Assembly: GCF_001688725.2 (NCBI RefSeq)
Contig: NZ_CP015401.2
Span: 3,038,001 to 3,102,000 of the forward strand
Direction: 5' to 3'
From: Bacteroides caecimuris
GTDB taxonomy: Bacteria > Bacteroidota > Bacteroidia > Bacteroidales > Bacteroidaceae
Length of the DNA: 64,000 nucleotides
Part shown: in pieces, positions 55,393 to 63,760 of the stretch
Numbering within the stretch: position 1 is the stretch's first letter
How the letters are laid out: each line of letters starts with the position of its first letter
The notes under the pieces: model-generated
The model's database searches: none
What the model was told of the DNA's origin: nothing
The model's input: only the letters and a program-made list of their open reading frames with translations
Program-made: the position numbers and the translations under genes

Positions 55393-56301
55393 TTATAAAG
55401 CATCGATTTCCGAATCGGAAAGTCCCGTCACCTCGCGGATAGCATCAAAGGACATGCCCATCCGTTTCAACTGACCGGCTATGATACGGCGTTCTTCCGC
55501 TTTACCTTCTGCCTTGCCTTTCGCCAGTCCCTTCTCCATCCCTTTCTCTAGTCCTTTCGCCATCCCTTCCGCCAAGCCTTCGGCTCTCCCCTTCTGCTCG
55601 GCAAACTCCATGGTCACCAGACTATCACGATACACCTTGATGCTCTCGTCATACTTCATACGCTCTTCCTTGGAAAGAGAGGCGATGTCGACAATCTTTT
55701 CAAGCTTCTCGAATACCGACTTTCGCGCCTTAAAAGGCATTCTGTTCAATGTTTCCATATTCTTCAGTACATAAATCCAACGTTCAAAATCTGTCACGCA
55801 TTCCTCCTCTTCCTTCGTAAAAGAGGGAAGCTCGATGAAAATAAAACGAAGCTTGTCGGAGAATTGTTCGTGCGTGTCACGGTCGGAAAGAACGATGTCC
55901 GTGCGAAGCTTGTGGGGCATATCCTCCAGACGGAAGTTCATAAAGAAAACACCATAAACGGCTTTCAAGCTGAAACGCCAGTCGGCACCCTTCTCCCCTT
56001 GGCGAGAAACGGCATGGGAAAGATAATACAAAGCGCGTTCGCGGAAATTAACCTGCTGGCGGTTCTGCATCTCGACGATAAACTGCTCGCCGTTCTCGGT
56101 CGTACAGTAAATGTCGTAGATGACACCACGGTCGCCCATATACTCGGGCAAGACCTCCTTATCCAGAAAAGTGATGTCAGTGATGCTCTTTTCGTCCACT
56201 AGAAGGTCATTGAGAAAATCTATCAGCAAGTCCTTGCTGACTTCCTGACCGAAGATTTTCTTGAAACCGACGTCCGTGAAAGGATTGATATATTTTGCCA
56301 T
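55393..56301 (-). CDS. Rpn-family nuclease, array copy 4 (302 aa)
   Basis: First in the array by transcription and the longest, with seven tetrads: AEGL-AEGM-AKGL-EKGM-EKGL-AKGK-AEGK. It starts MAKYINPF where the others have MAKFINPF. Its upstream region differs from the spacers of copies 1-3 apart from CACAAAGATAA (-7 TATCTTTG), which suggests that this was the original gene and the others arose by tandem duplication of a unit that included the spacer. The nuclease core is intact. Confidence 0.9.
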   Translation of the reverse strand: MAKYINPFTDVGFKKIFGQEVSKDLLIDFLNDLLVDEKSITDITFLDKEVLPEYMGDRGVIYDIYCTTENGEQFIVEMQNRQQVNFRERALYYLSHAVSRQGEKGADWRFSLKAVYGVFFMNFRLEDMPHKLRTDIVLSDRDTHEQFSDKLRFIFIELPSFTKEEEECVTDFERWIYVLKNMETLNRMPFKARKSVFEKLEKIVDIASLSKEERMKYDESIKVYRDSLVTMEFAEQKGRAEGLAEGMAKGLEKGMEKGLAKGKAEGKAEERRIIAGQLKRMGMSFDAIREVTGLSDSEIDAL

Positions 56302-56485
56302 TATGGTATAAGTTTATCTGTTGGATTTCACAAAGATAACGCTTGAAAATGAATTATCACAATTTAAAAGAAGATTTTTGCTACCGTGTGATTCTGTGAT
56401 TATTCATTATCTTCTCAATCAACTGTCGCATTTATAACTTAAACTTAAGGTCAACTCTCTACAAAATAAAAAAAATGAAAATTAT

Positions 56486-56590
56486 CTGTCATCTGTCACA
56501 CATTGGTACATAATCATCTGATTACAAACATTTAATCGTGTGACAGCACGTGGTGACAGCAAGGTAACGGCAATTTTGCTGTCACACATG
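56486..56590. repeat. Cluster of TGTGACAG direct and inverted repeats
   Basis: CTGTCATCTGTCACACA (56486-56502), TGTGACAGCA (56539-56548), GGTGACAGCA (56552-56561) and TGCTGTCACACA (56577-56588). The second and last form a 10-12 bp inverted repeat. This could be the target of a recombinase or regulator. No gene is seen from 56302 to 57514. Confidence 0.55.
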
Positions 56591-56924
56591 CAATCATGAT
56601 GTATCATAATCAACAGCCTGTCAGATATTAATCATTGAGAGGATCAGGCATTAATTGAGTATCGGTTTTAGAATCTGTTTAAACCTTTCTTCAATAATAA
56701 TTTTATAGCTGATATTTTAACCGAATGCTTTTTTCACAATCCACCTTTTGTAAACAGGTCTGCATCCCTGTTTTTTTATATGCACTATGTATGGATAACT
56801 ACTTATCAGAGATGGGAACTTTCTTAAAATTTTTATTTCACCCCTTTTGAAACAAGCTCTTCTCATCACGTCTGTCTATAGTCAGCAGAAAAGGTATTAA
56901 CAGTTGCGTTCTTGGCTGTTAACG

Positions 56925-57336
56925 AAAAATTTCCTACCCATTAAATATAAACTTCCTCTGGATAGGAAGGAAACTTTCTTTTCATTCGATGCAAACTATA
57001 AACGCAAGCTTTGATTATATAATTGCAAGTTGCGTTTTTATAATCAAAGCCTTTGTTTTTATAAACGAAGCTTGCGTTTATAGATTACGGTTAACGAAGA
57101 ATAAGTTTACATGCTGATAATAAGAAGTTTACAATTAATGAATGAGAACTTTTTTATTAATGAATGAAAAGTGGGTTATTAAGAGCCTGCTCCGAGTTTT
57201 GCCCGACACAGTTTTGAGAGTTGCTTTCGAGTATATTTTCTGTTGTTGTGAGGAGCATGACGGAAACTATGTGACGAATAAAAACTGGTCGGTAAAGCCT
57301 ATCTAACACAATCTCAGGAAAATTTAAACAGGCTCT
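56925..57336. repeat. Palindromic HindIII-rich repeat C, complete
   Basis: From ATTTCCTACCCATTAAATAT to CAGGCTCT. It has the core TATAAACGCAAGCTTTG ... CGAAGCTTGCGTTTATAG, flanked by partly matching arms (CATTAAATATAAACTTCCTC with GAAGTTTACAATTAATGAAT), and a right extension ending AATTTAAACAGGCTCT. The part 56980-57336 is the reverse complement of repeat B at 43069-43428. Confidence 0.8.
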
Positions 57337-57514
57337 TAATCATTAAACAAGATCAATTCTATACTTTTCATGTTCTTTTTTTAAGATTTTCCCTATATTT
57401 CATACAAAAATAAGACACCTTTCTCATATAAACATATAAAGTTCATGTTTAATATACCCACCCTTAAAATATCTCTTCCAACCAAAATGAGCAATCGTTA
57501 TATAAACAACATAG

Positions 57515-59051
57515 AAAAGAGGGTTCCGAAAAGGGTACCCTTCATCTTTTTTATAGCTTTTATGTGTGTTGCGTACTTTTTTGCCCAACTATAAAAATTG
57601 CGACTATCCAACTTATATTTCTCTCTAAACTGTCGTTATAAACTGCTCCATTTCCCTTTTTCTTAGTCTTTTTCCCCTTGGCTATCATTTTTCCAATGTT
57701 GAAGGCAATAGCTAAGATACCAAAGTCCATGACAATCTTATCAAAGCCTACATGCCTGAATCTCTTATATCCCTTATTCCATTTTATTTGCCCAAAGACT
57801 GCTTCTACCTCCACCGGTCTTTTGCTTCTATGTTTGAGCCCTTCCGGTGAAATGAGCCTCTCTCGTGCCAGTTGCTTGTATCGTCTTAATTTATGGTTAA
57901 CTCTGATCTCTCTATTTCCTTTTCCCTTGTGATATTTATTCCGCAGAGGACATTCCTTGCAGTCTGCGGCACGGTAAACGCTTATTTCACTTTCATACCC
58001 ATTATCATTGACAGTCCGGGTTTTGTAAGCAAGCTTCATATGCTGTCCCATTGGGCATACAAAGTAATCATCCGATTCGTTATAGTATAAATTCTCTTGT
58101 TTAGAGATATCCCCTTTCCATTTCTTAGTTTGCTCCACATGAAAATAATTATACTTCACATAAGCGCTTATACCAAAGTATCCCATAAACTCATAATTCT
58201 CTTCGCTTCCATATCCGGCATCCGCGCAAACCTCCTTCATCAAACGGTTGTATCTCAGCCAACCATATAATAGAAATGGAATTAGCGTTAAGGTATCACC
58301 GGGATTGTGAGAGAAAGCATAATTTGTTATAAACTGGTTTTCGGTAGATATCTGCAGATTATATCCCGGTTTAAGTTGTCCGTTTTTCATGTGATCTTCT
58401 TTCATGCGCATGAAAGTAGCATCAGGATCTGTTTTGGAATAGCTGTTTCTTTCCTGCATCGTATCCAGGTGCTTCTCATAATCTTGCAGTTTGGGAAGAT
58501 GTTCTTCCTTAAGTTTCTTAATCTGACGAAGCTCACGTTTGCCGCGGTTCTCAAGATTGATAGCATCTATTTTTTCCTTCTGTGAATGCACCCTTTCAAA
58601 CGTTTGCTACGAAAATCATTGATAGTACGAAAGTCGGGAGTTGATTTACCCGAAAGCCACATATAAAGGATGTTCTCCTGAAGTAGGCGAGCTATCTTAC
58701 GACAGGAATAAACATTGTTAAGGTAGGCGAAGAATAATACCTTTAGAAGCATACGGGGATAATAAGCTGGACAACCGCCACCGTTATAAGTAGACAGCAA
58801 CGGACTAATGTCAAGGTCATCAACGATCCGATTGACAAGCCTGACCGGAGCATCCGAAGCAATATTTTCATCAAGACGCGAAGGAAATAGTACTCCCATG
58901 CCTTGAGAACACTCCTTAAATTGTATATTTGTTCACCCGATTAACATGCTCTAAGATAAGAATTTTAGAGCAAATAAAAAAGTCTGAGCTTGGGAAAGTT
59001 CAGACTTTTGCACAAATAAATAGAGGGTACCCTTTTCGGACACCCTCTTTT
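57515..59051 (-). mobile_element. IS1182-type element with internal deletion
   Basis: About 1.54 kb with terminal inverted repeats AAAAGAGGGTTCCGAAAAGG at the left and AAAAGAGGGTGTCCGAAAAG at the right (reverse complement), one indel, extending over ~27 bp. A hairpin at 58977-59008 (AAAAAGTCTGA/TCAGACTTTT) near the transposase start may shield it from outside transcription, as in many IS elements. The transposase is broken. Confidence 0.85.
57560..58899 (-). pseudogene. IS1182-type transposase, frameshifted and internally deleted
   Basis: The N-terminal frame (58567-58899) encodes 110 residues: DAPVRLVNRIVDDLDISPLL and CPAYYPRMLLKVLFFAYLNN, then FRTINDFRSKRLKG, the usual N-terminal domain. 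It then goes out of frame. The other frame (57560-58591) has 343 residues from a region much further on, with the DDE part VCADAGYGSEENYEFM and CPMGQHMKLAYKTRT, and the C-terminal EVEAVFGQIKWNKGYKRF. The ~100-150 residues between them, with the first catalytic Asp, are missing. So it cannot transpose by itself. Confidence 0.88.
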
Positions 59052-59084
59052 TAACATAAGCATTATTTCACTTACGCAATAATT

Positions 59085-60575
59085 CTATTCACATACAACT
59101 TCAAATTCATCCACAATCAAAGTACTACCACCGGCACCTTTAAATGAATCACCATCTTTACTTGAAGAGCAAACTATAGCAAATTTATATTTGCTATTTC
59201 GGTCATACTCTTGTAAATATTCAAATTCAATGTTAAAAGGAGTATATTCTTTAATATCCTCAACGATAATATTAGCAACAGCAACTCTTAATTCCGAAGT
59301 GTTCACATCGTGACCTGTCAATACAATCTCTTTACCATCCTCACCTGTTTGCACTTTATACAATATGGCTTGAATCTGTCCTTTATCTTTAATATCAACC
59401 GGTTTTACATCCTCATGATTAGAAGCGTCAAGATAATTAGAACCTGATTCATATTTATAAACACCCTTAAAACGAAGCGGTTTTCCACCTAAACCAACTG
59501 TTTCTGCATCAAGACCAAATTTAGTACAACTCAACCTATCACCTTGCAAAGCAGGCATCATATCAAATTTACCAATAAAAATAGAACCGGCAGTAATCTT
59601 CGGAACTAATGAACTTGGCTCATTTGGATATTCAAAAGTTATCAATTTAGCCGCATACGTACCATCCTCTCTAGTTTCTTTTCTCAACAAAGTACCACCT
59701 AAAAAACCTGCTCCAGCAGCACTTCCTGCCCACAAATCTTTGGGTAACAGTTCATCATTCTTAGTACCTTCCTTCCATTCTTCAAAAGAATATTTCAATA
59801 CACTGCGAGTACCTTCTACAAAAGCCGTATAAACTTTCACGGTTCCATCTTCCGCCATCACAGTATAAGTCACTTTCTTATTATTCGAGAAGTCCTGTTC
59901 TACACCGGAAGCCGGAGTAATAGTTGCTCCTTCAGATATTTCAATAATAGGAGTAAACTTGAAAGATGCTGCCTTCTCATTAACAGCAAAAACAATCGTA
60001 CCAGCTTCTTCATTTATAACTGGTTGTTCTACCACTGCCTCATCGTCAATGATGAAACTTGCAATCTTAGCTTCACTACTTTCCGAACCTGTCAATTTAG
60101 TACCTTCATATACCACTTTCACAGCCTGTTCCAAATCACCCAATTTGGCAGCGATATCCAAATCAACTACTACTTTATTACCAGAGATATGTCCTTGGGC
60201 ATTAATATCACCAGTCAAATTATATTGTGTCACATTCAAGACTTGCTTTCCTGTAAAACGATAGCTGTTTCCATCTTTCTCCAAAGCACAATCAGTCAAA
60301 GCAATAGTACCCAAGTCCATTCCCATAAAATTGAAATCCTTCAATTCCATATTAACAGAAGCATCTCCTGCCTTAGATATTGTTATATTTTTAGGAATAT
60401 CAGATCCTATTGTAGTTCCATCCAAAGAAATATCCAATGTTCCTTTATAAACTCCGGCAATTTCAGCATCTATAGGATAAACAACAGCATCGTCATCGTC
60501 ACTACATCCCGTAAACAAAGTCACAGAACAAACGAGCATAAACAAATACAACAAACTTTTCTTCATAATTTTCAT
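59085..60575 (-). CDS. PCMD-domain lipoprotein with calycin-like N-terminal domain
   Basis: 496 residues (starts at 60575 or at the second ATG, 60566). Lipoprotein signal MLVCSVTLFTGCSDDDDAVV with lipobox FTGC and acidic residues after the Cys, the Bacteroides surface-export pattern. Residues ~35-165 look like a calycin-like lipocalin domain (GVYKGTLDISLDGTTIGSDI), then an Ig-like domain, then a PCMD domain (SFEEWKEGTKNDELLP, AGSIFIGKFDMMPAL, GGSTLIVDEFEVVCE). Probably a surface glycan-binding protein. Upstream, GCAAAGT-AATG-ACTTTGC (60614-60631) is a perfect palindrome over the promoter region. Confidence 0.83.
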   Translation of the reverse strand: MKIMKKSLLYLFMLVCSVTLFTGCSDDDDAVVYPIDAEIAGVYKGTLDISLDGTTIGSDIPKNITISKAGDASVNMELKDFNFMGMDLGTIALTDCALEKDGNSYRFTGKQVLNVTQYNLTGDINAQGHISGNKVVVDLDIAAKLGDLEQAVKVVYEGTKLTGSESSEAKIASFIIDDEAVVEQPVINEEAGTIVFAVNEKAASFKFTPIIEISEGATITPASGVEQDFSNNKKVTYTVMAEDGTVKVYTAFVEGTRSVLKYSFEEWKEGTKNDELLPKDLWAGSAAGAGFLGGTLLRKETREDGTYAAKLITFEYPNEPSSLVPKITAGSIFIGKFDMMPALQGDRLSCTKFGLDAETVGLGGKPLRFKGVYKYESGSNYLDASNHEDVKPVDIKDKGQIQAILYKVQTGEDGKEIVLTGHDVNTSELRVAVANIIVEDIKEYTPFNIEFEYLQEYDRNSKYKFAIVCSSSKDGDSFKGAGGSTLIVDEFEVVCE

Positions 60576-60729
60576 TGTTAGTTAATAATCTTTTTTTCGA
60601 TAAAAAATCGAGTGCAAAGTAATGACTTTGCATTTACCCTCGCAAGGTCTATTCTTTGTATTTTATGTTCTATTTTTAAGATTTGTATGCCAGACTTCCC
60701 ATTTTTAACCCCAAAATGAGATAGTTTTT

Positions 60730-61070
60730 TCAAGACAAACCTATATTTAACCGATTGGTATCGACTGATTTCATTTCAAACGTATAACCATCCATACTAA
60801 AATCCGAAACAGAGGAAGTCACAACATCATGATTGACCCTCATTTGGTTGAAAAAGAAAGTTTCACGAACATTCCCAATCTCCGACTGTTCTCCTCCAAG
60901 ATTGTATATCAGATTGGTATTATCAAGATATATCTTATCTACTTTCCCCAATCCGCGTATTCCTTCCGTATCATCACGAAGCTGGGCTATCAGCCCGGCT
61001 TCTTCAATATAAAGACAATAATCCGCCACGCTGTTGCGGCTCACATTGAGGGCGGTAGCTATACTACTGA
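60730..61070 (-). pseudogene. AAA/DUF4143 ATPase, C-terminal remnant
   Basis: The frame ISSIATALNVSRNSVADYCL, then EEAGLIAQLRDDTEGIRGLG, KVDKIYLDNTNLIYNLGG and NVRETFFFNQMRVNHDVVTS matches the DUF4143 C-terminal half of AAA_14-type ATPases common in Bacteroides. The P-loop half is missing. At 61073 it is joined to an IS66-type fragment. The tail after SDFSMDGYTFEMKSVDTN is unlike the family, so both ends are damaged. Confidence 0.75.
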
Positions 61071-61072
61071 TC

Positions 61073-61189
61073 CTACACCACGAGGGGTACTTTGTTCTTC
61101 AAACAGAACTCCAGTATGGACTCGCCTTGTGGCATGGCTTCCGCTTTGTAGCGGATGAACAGCCTTTCGAAATCACTGCTGCTATACAT
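61073..61189 (-). pseudogene. IS66-type accessory ORF, N-terminal remnant
   Basis: 38 codons: SSDFERLFIRYKAEAMPQGE and SILEFCLKNKVPL, the start of the small orf that precedes the IS66 transposase genes in Bacteroides. It ends by a stop exactly at the join with the DUF4143 remnant. No terminal repeat or other IS66 gene is seen; 61190-61303 holds nothing clear. Confidence 0.65.
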
Positions 61190-61303
61190 ATGTTTTTAGT
61201 TTTGGATTACAGCAGCGAAAGTCAGTGTTATTATGGTTGGGAGCAATACGTCATGTCGGACGCTTACAACGCTTTGTTTCATTAGAAGGACACAATTTTG
61301 AAA

Positions 61304-62902
61304 CTAATCATCATAATCGTATTTCAAACTAAAATCATCTACCCATAAAGTACTGCCATCTCCCCCGGTAAAGTAGTCACCATACTTACTTGCCGTACAT
61401 ACTAACACCAGATATTTAGGAACACGACTAGTAGAACGATAAACTAAAGGTAAATCCAACTCTGTGTATTGAGGTATAGTTTTTCCGGAAATGAATTCCG
61501 CATAAGCAATGATATTCGGGTCATTCTTATCGAATAATTTACGCTCACTCTTCTTAGTTCGAATTTCCACAGGTTCATCCCAATCACCTAAAGCTACATA
61601 AATATAACAAGAATCAGGTCGACCTTTCAAATAACTGAATTCAGAAGTTGATTTGTCGATAATTACGCTTGTATATTTAATATGTCCTTTCAGACGAGTG
61701 GGACGTTCTGTAAATGGCTTGCCAAAACTAAGCACTCCATCAGTAACATCTGTTCTCAAATAATCTCCGACAAACAAGTTACCAGCAGCAAATTTCAATA
61801 CAATATAAACAGATTTCAACTGTGCAGCCTTACCCGAGCCATTCCATGTATCAAACACCGGAATCGTATTACTGGTGCCAACAGTAGTAGCACCTTTGTT
61901 ACCCGTATCCCAATACCCTTTCTCCATCCCTTCTGCCCATGGTTTCCAAAGTATCTTGTTATTGCCCTTATCCTCTTTACTCCAATCCTCGAACAAACCG
62001 CCCGGAATTTCTACCGCCTTTCCTGTTGTAAAAGAAAGTTCTGTACCATAGTCAGTTCCAGAATAAGCTCGGCAAATATATTCTGTCTCCGCCTTTAGGT
62101 GTGGAACACAAGCCGTAAATGCCGCTCCATCAAATGTTATATAAGATTTATCTACTTTTTGCCATTCAAGTGCGGAAGTCTCACGGATTTCAAACCCATT
62201 ATCCTCTCCTTCAAGCCCTTCACCATATAACCATGCTACATTCACCCATCCATCGGCCTGCTTCGTTTCAGCATTTTTATCTTTACGATAAGCACGCACT
62301 TCCCATTCTTCTTCAAAGGAATCTTTATATTTCACCAAGATTTTGGCAGAAGCGTAATTGGAATATACAGTCCAATTCAAAGAAGGTATTTCAGTACTTC
62401 CATTATAAGTAGCTCCTACCGGTCCCAACTTCAGTTCAAGCAATTGCAGCTCTTTCCACTTTGTGTCTTTTGTCACATATGCCACAGCCAACCGCTGTTC
62501 TTCATTAATATCAGATACCCCAACTTGATTTTGGAGTTTATAAGTTCGATCTATATTACGCTTGGCAAGGATACTCCACTGATAATTTTGATAAAGTGAC
62601 AATGTTACTTTATAAGGACTCGTCAAATCAATAATATCGTTCACCGCAAGTGTACTTTCAGCACCTTCCGTCACAGTGAAAGCAGTAACCTGAACTTTTT
62701 TCAAATCCTGCGTCTCTTCTATATTAAGTGTGACTGTACGGTTTTCTTCGGAAATAACAGCATTCCCTTGCTGTCCGGTCACTTGCATTTCTATAATAGA
62801 TAATGCAATCTGCGGATATCCTATGTCATTTTTGATACAGCTTTGCAGTAAACATACGATTACTGCACTAAGAGATAAATTATATATAATACGCATCACC
62901 AT
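61304..62902 (-). CDS. PCMD-domain lipoprotein, second of the minus-strand cluster
   Basis: Start taken at 62902 (532 residues), where TAATG joins it to the stop of the barrel gene upstream; a second ATG at 62896 is also possible. Signal SLSAVIVCLLQSCIKNDIGY with lipobox LQSC. Several Ig/fibronectin-like stretches come first (SALEWQKVDKSYITFD, AETEYICRAYSGTDYGTELS), then the PCMD domain (LFEDWSKEDKGNNKILWK, AAGNLFVGDYLRTDV, GGDGSTLWVDDFSLKYDYDD). It probably acts with the barrel proteins encoded before it. Confidence 0.8.
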   Translation of the reverse strand: MVMRIIYNLSLSAVIVCLLQSCIKNDIGYPQIALSIIEMQVTGQQGNAVISEENRTVTLNIEETQDLKKVQVTAFTVTEGAESTLAVNDIIDLTSPYKVTLSLYQNYQWSILAKRNIDRTYKLQNQVGVSDINEEQRLAVAYVTKDTKWKELQLLELKLGPVGATYNGSTEIPSLNWTVYSNYASAKILVKYKDSFEEEWEVRAYRKDKNAETKQADGWVNVAWLYGEGLEGEDNGFEIRETSALEWQKVDKSYITFDGAAFTACVPHLKAETEYICRAYSGTDYGTELSFTTGKAVEIPGGLFEDWSKEDKGNNKILWKPWAEGMEKGYWDTGNKGATTVGTSNTIPVFDTWNGSGKAAQLKSVYIVLKFAAGNLFVGDYLRTDVTDGVLSFGKPFTERPTRLKGHIKYTSVIIDKSTSEFSYLKGRPDSCYIYVALGDWDEPVEIRTKKSERKLFDKNDPNIIAYAEFISGKTIPQYTELDLPLVYRSTSRVPKYLVLVCTASKYGDYFTGGDGSTLWVDDFSLKYDYDD

Positions 62903-63750
62903 TACATGCAAAAAGTTAAACCAATATTTATATTAAACAGATTGATCTTAAAATCAGCACCGCTAGACCGTCGTTTTCCAGTTTCTCCCAAATTATTGCT
63001 TTGTTTCTCCAATCTATATTTGAAACCCACTACTCCAAAAGAAAGTTCTGCACAAACATTCTGTGTTATAAAAACAGAGATGCCCGGATTGATACCCAAA
63101 TGCAATTCATTTATCGTTGTATCCGTCCGCTTATATTCCGCTCCTTCTCCTCTGGCAAAACTCGATGTCCCATTCAAATACGTTAATGTCGTCTCATTAA
63201 ATAATCCGAATAATTTTCCCCTATCAAGCCCGACATACGAACGGTGGAACAAGCCAAAGGAATACAAGTCTTCCGCATATCTCATATTACTCAATGAGAA
63301 ATCCGACTCTTCATCAATATTAAGCGATATATTTCCTAAATCAGCAATTGTATGATTATATCCGAGCTTCATTCCGACTACAACATTATCCTTCACTGCA
63401 TAACCAACAAAAGGCTTAACTGAAAACATTTTAAAGTTACAATCAAAATCCTTCAGCATAGAAAACAGCAAACGGCTGTCATCACTATCAAAATTAACAT
63501 AGGAGAAAGTAAGACCACCAATCCATTTTTTCTTAGGAATAAACCGATAACTTACAATTCCACGATCAAAGCGTCCGATTGGTTTGATATGAATCAAGTT
63601 AGTGTTCTCTACAACATCTTTCTTCCTCTCCAATTCCGCTTTATCCAAATAAATGGTATCACGTATTATAACTGTATCCCGTTGTTGTGCCGAAAGTGTC
63701 TGTACTCCAGCCAACACAACCATTACACATATATAGATTAATCGACTCAT
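62902..63750 (-). CDS. Outer-membrane beta-barrel protein
   Basis: 282 residues with a signal peptide (MSRLIYICVMVVLAGVQTLS, cut after SAQ). After a polar segment (DTVIIRDTIYLDKAELERKK) comes an OMP barrel with alternating strands (KWIGGLTFSYVNFD, FSVKPFVGYAVKDNVVVGMK, ISVFITQNVCAELSFGVVGF) ending in LTFCM. It is coupled by overlap to the lipoprotein gene downstream and follows another barrel gene by 10 bp. Confidence 0.8.
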   Translation of the reverse strand: MSRLIYICVMVVLAGVQTLSAQQRDTVIIRDTIYLDKAELERKKDVVENTNLIHIKPIGRFDRGIVSYRFIPKKKWIGGLTFSYVNFDSDDSRLLFSMLKDFDCNFKMFSVKPFVGYAVKDNVVVGMKLGYNHTIADLGNISLNIDEESDFSLSNMRYAEDLYSFGLFHRSYVGLDRGKLFGLFNETTLTYLNGTSSFARGEGAEYKRTDTTINELHLGINPGISVFITQNVCAELSFGVVGFKYRLEKQSNNLGETGKRRSSGADFKINLFNINIGLTFCM

Positions 63751-63760
63751 TATTTCTTTC

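Noticed and set aside
52486..56301. Rpn array as a transposon (the family is often labelled putative transposase)
   Set aside because: No terminal inverted repeats or target duplications are seen around single copies or the array; the proteins are PD-(D/E)XK nucleases.
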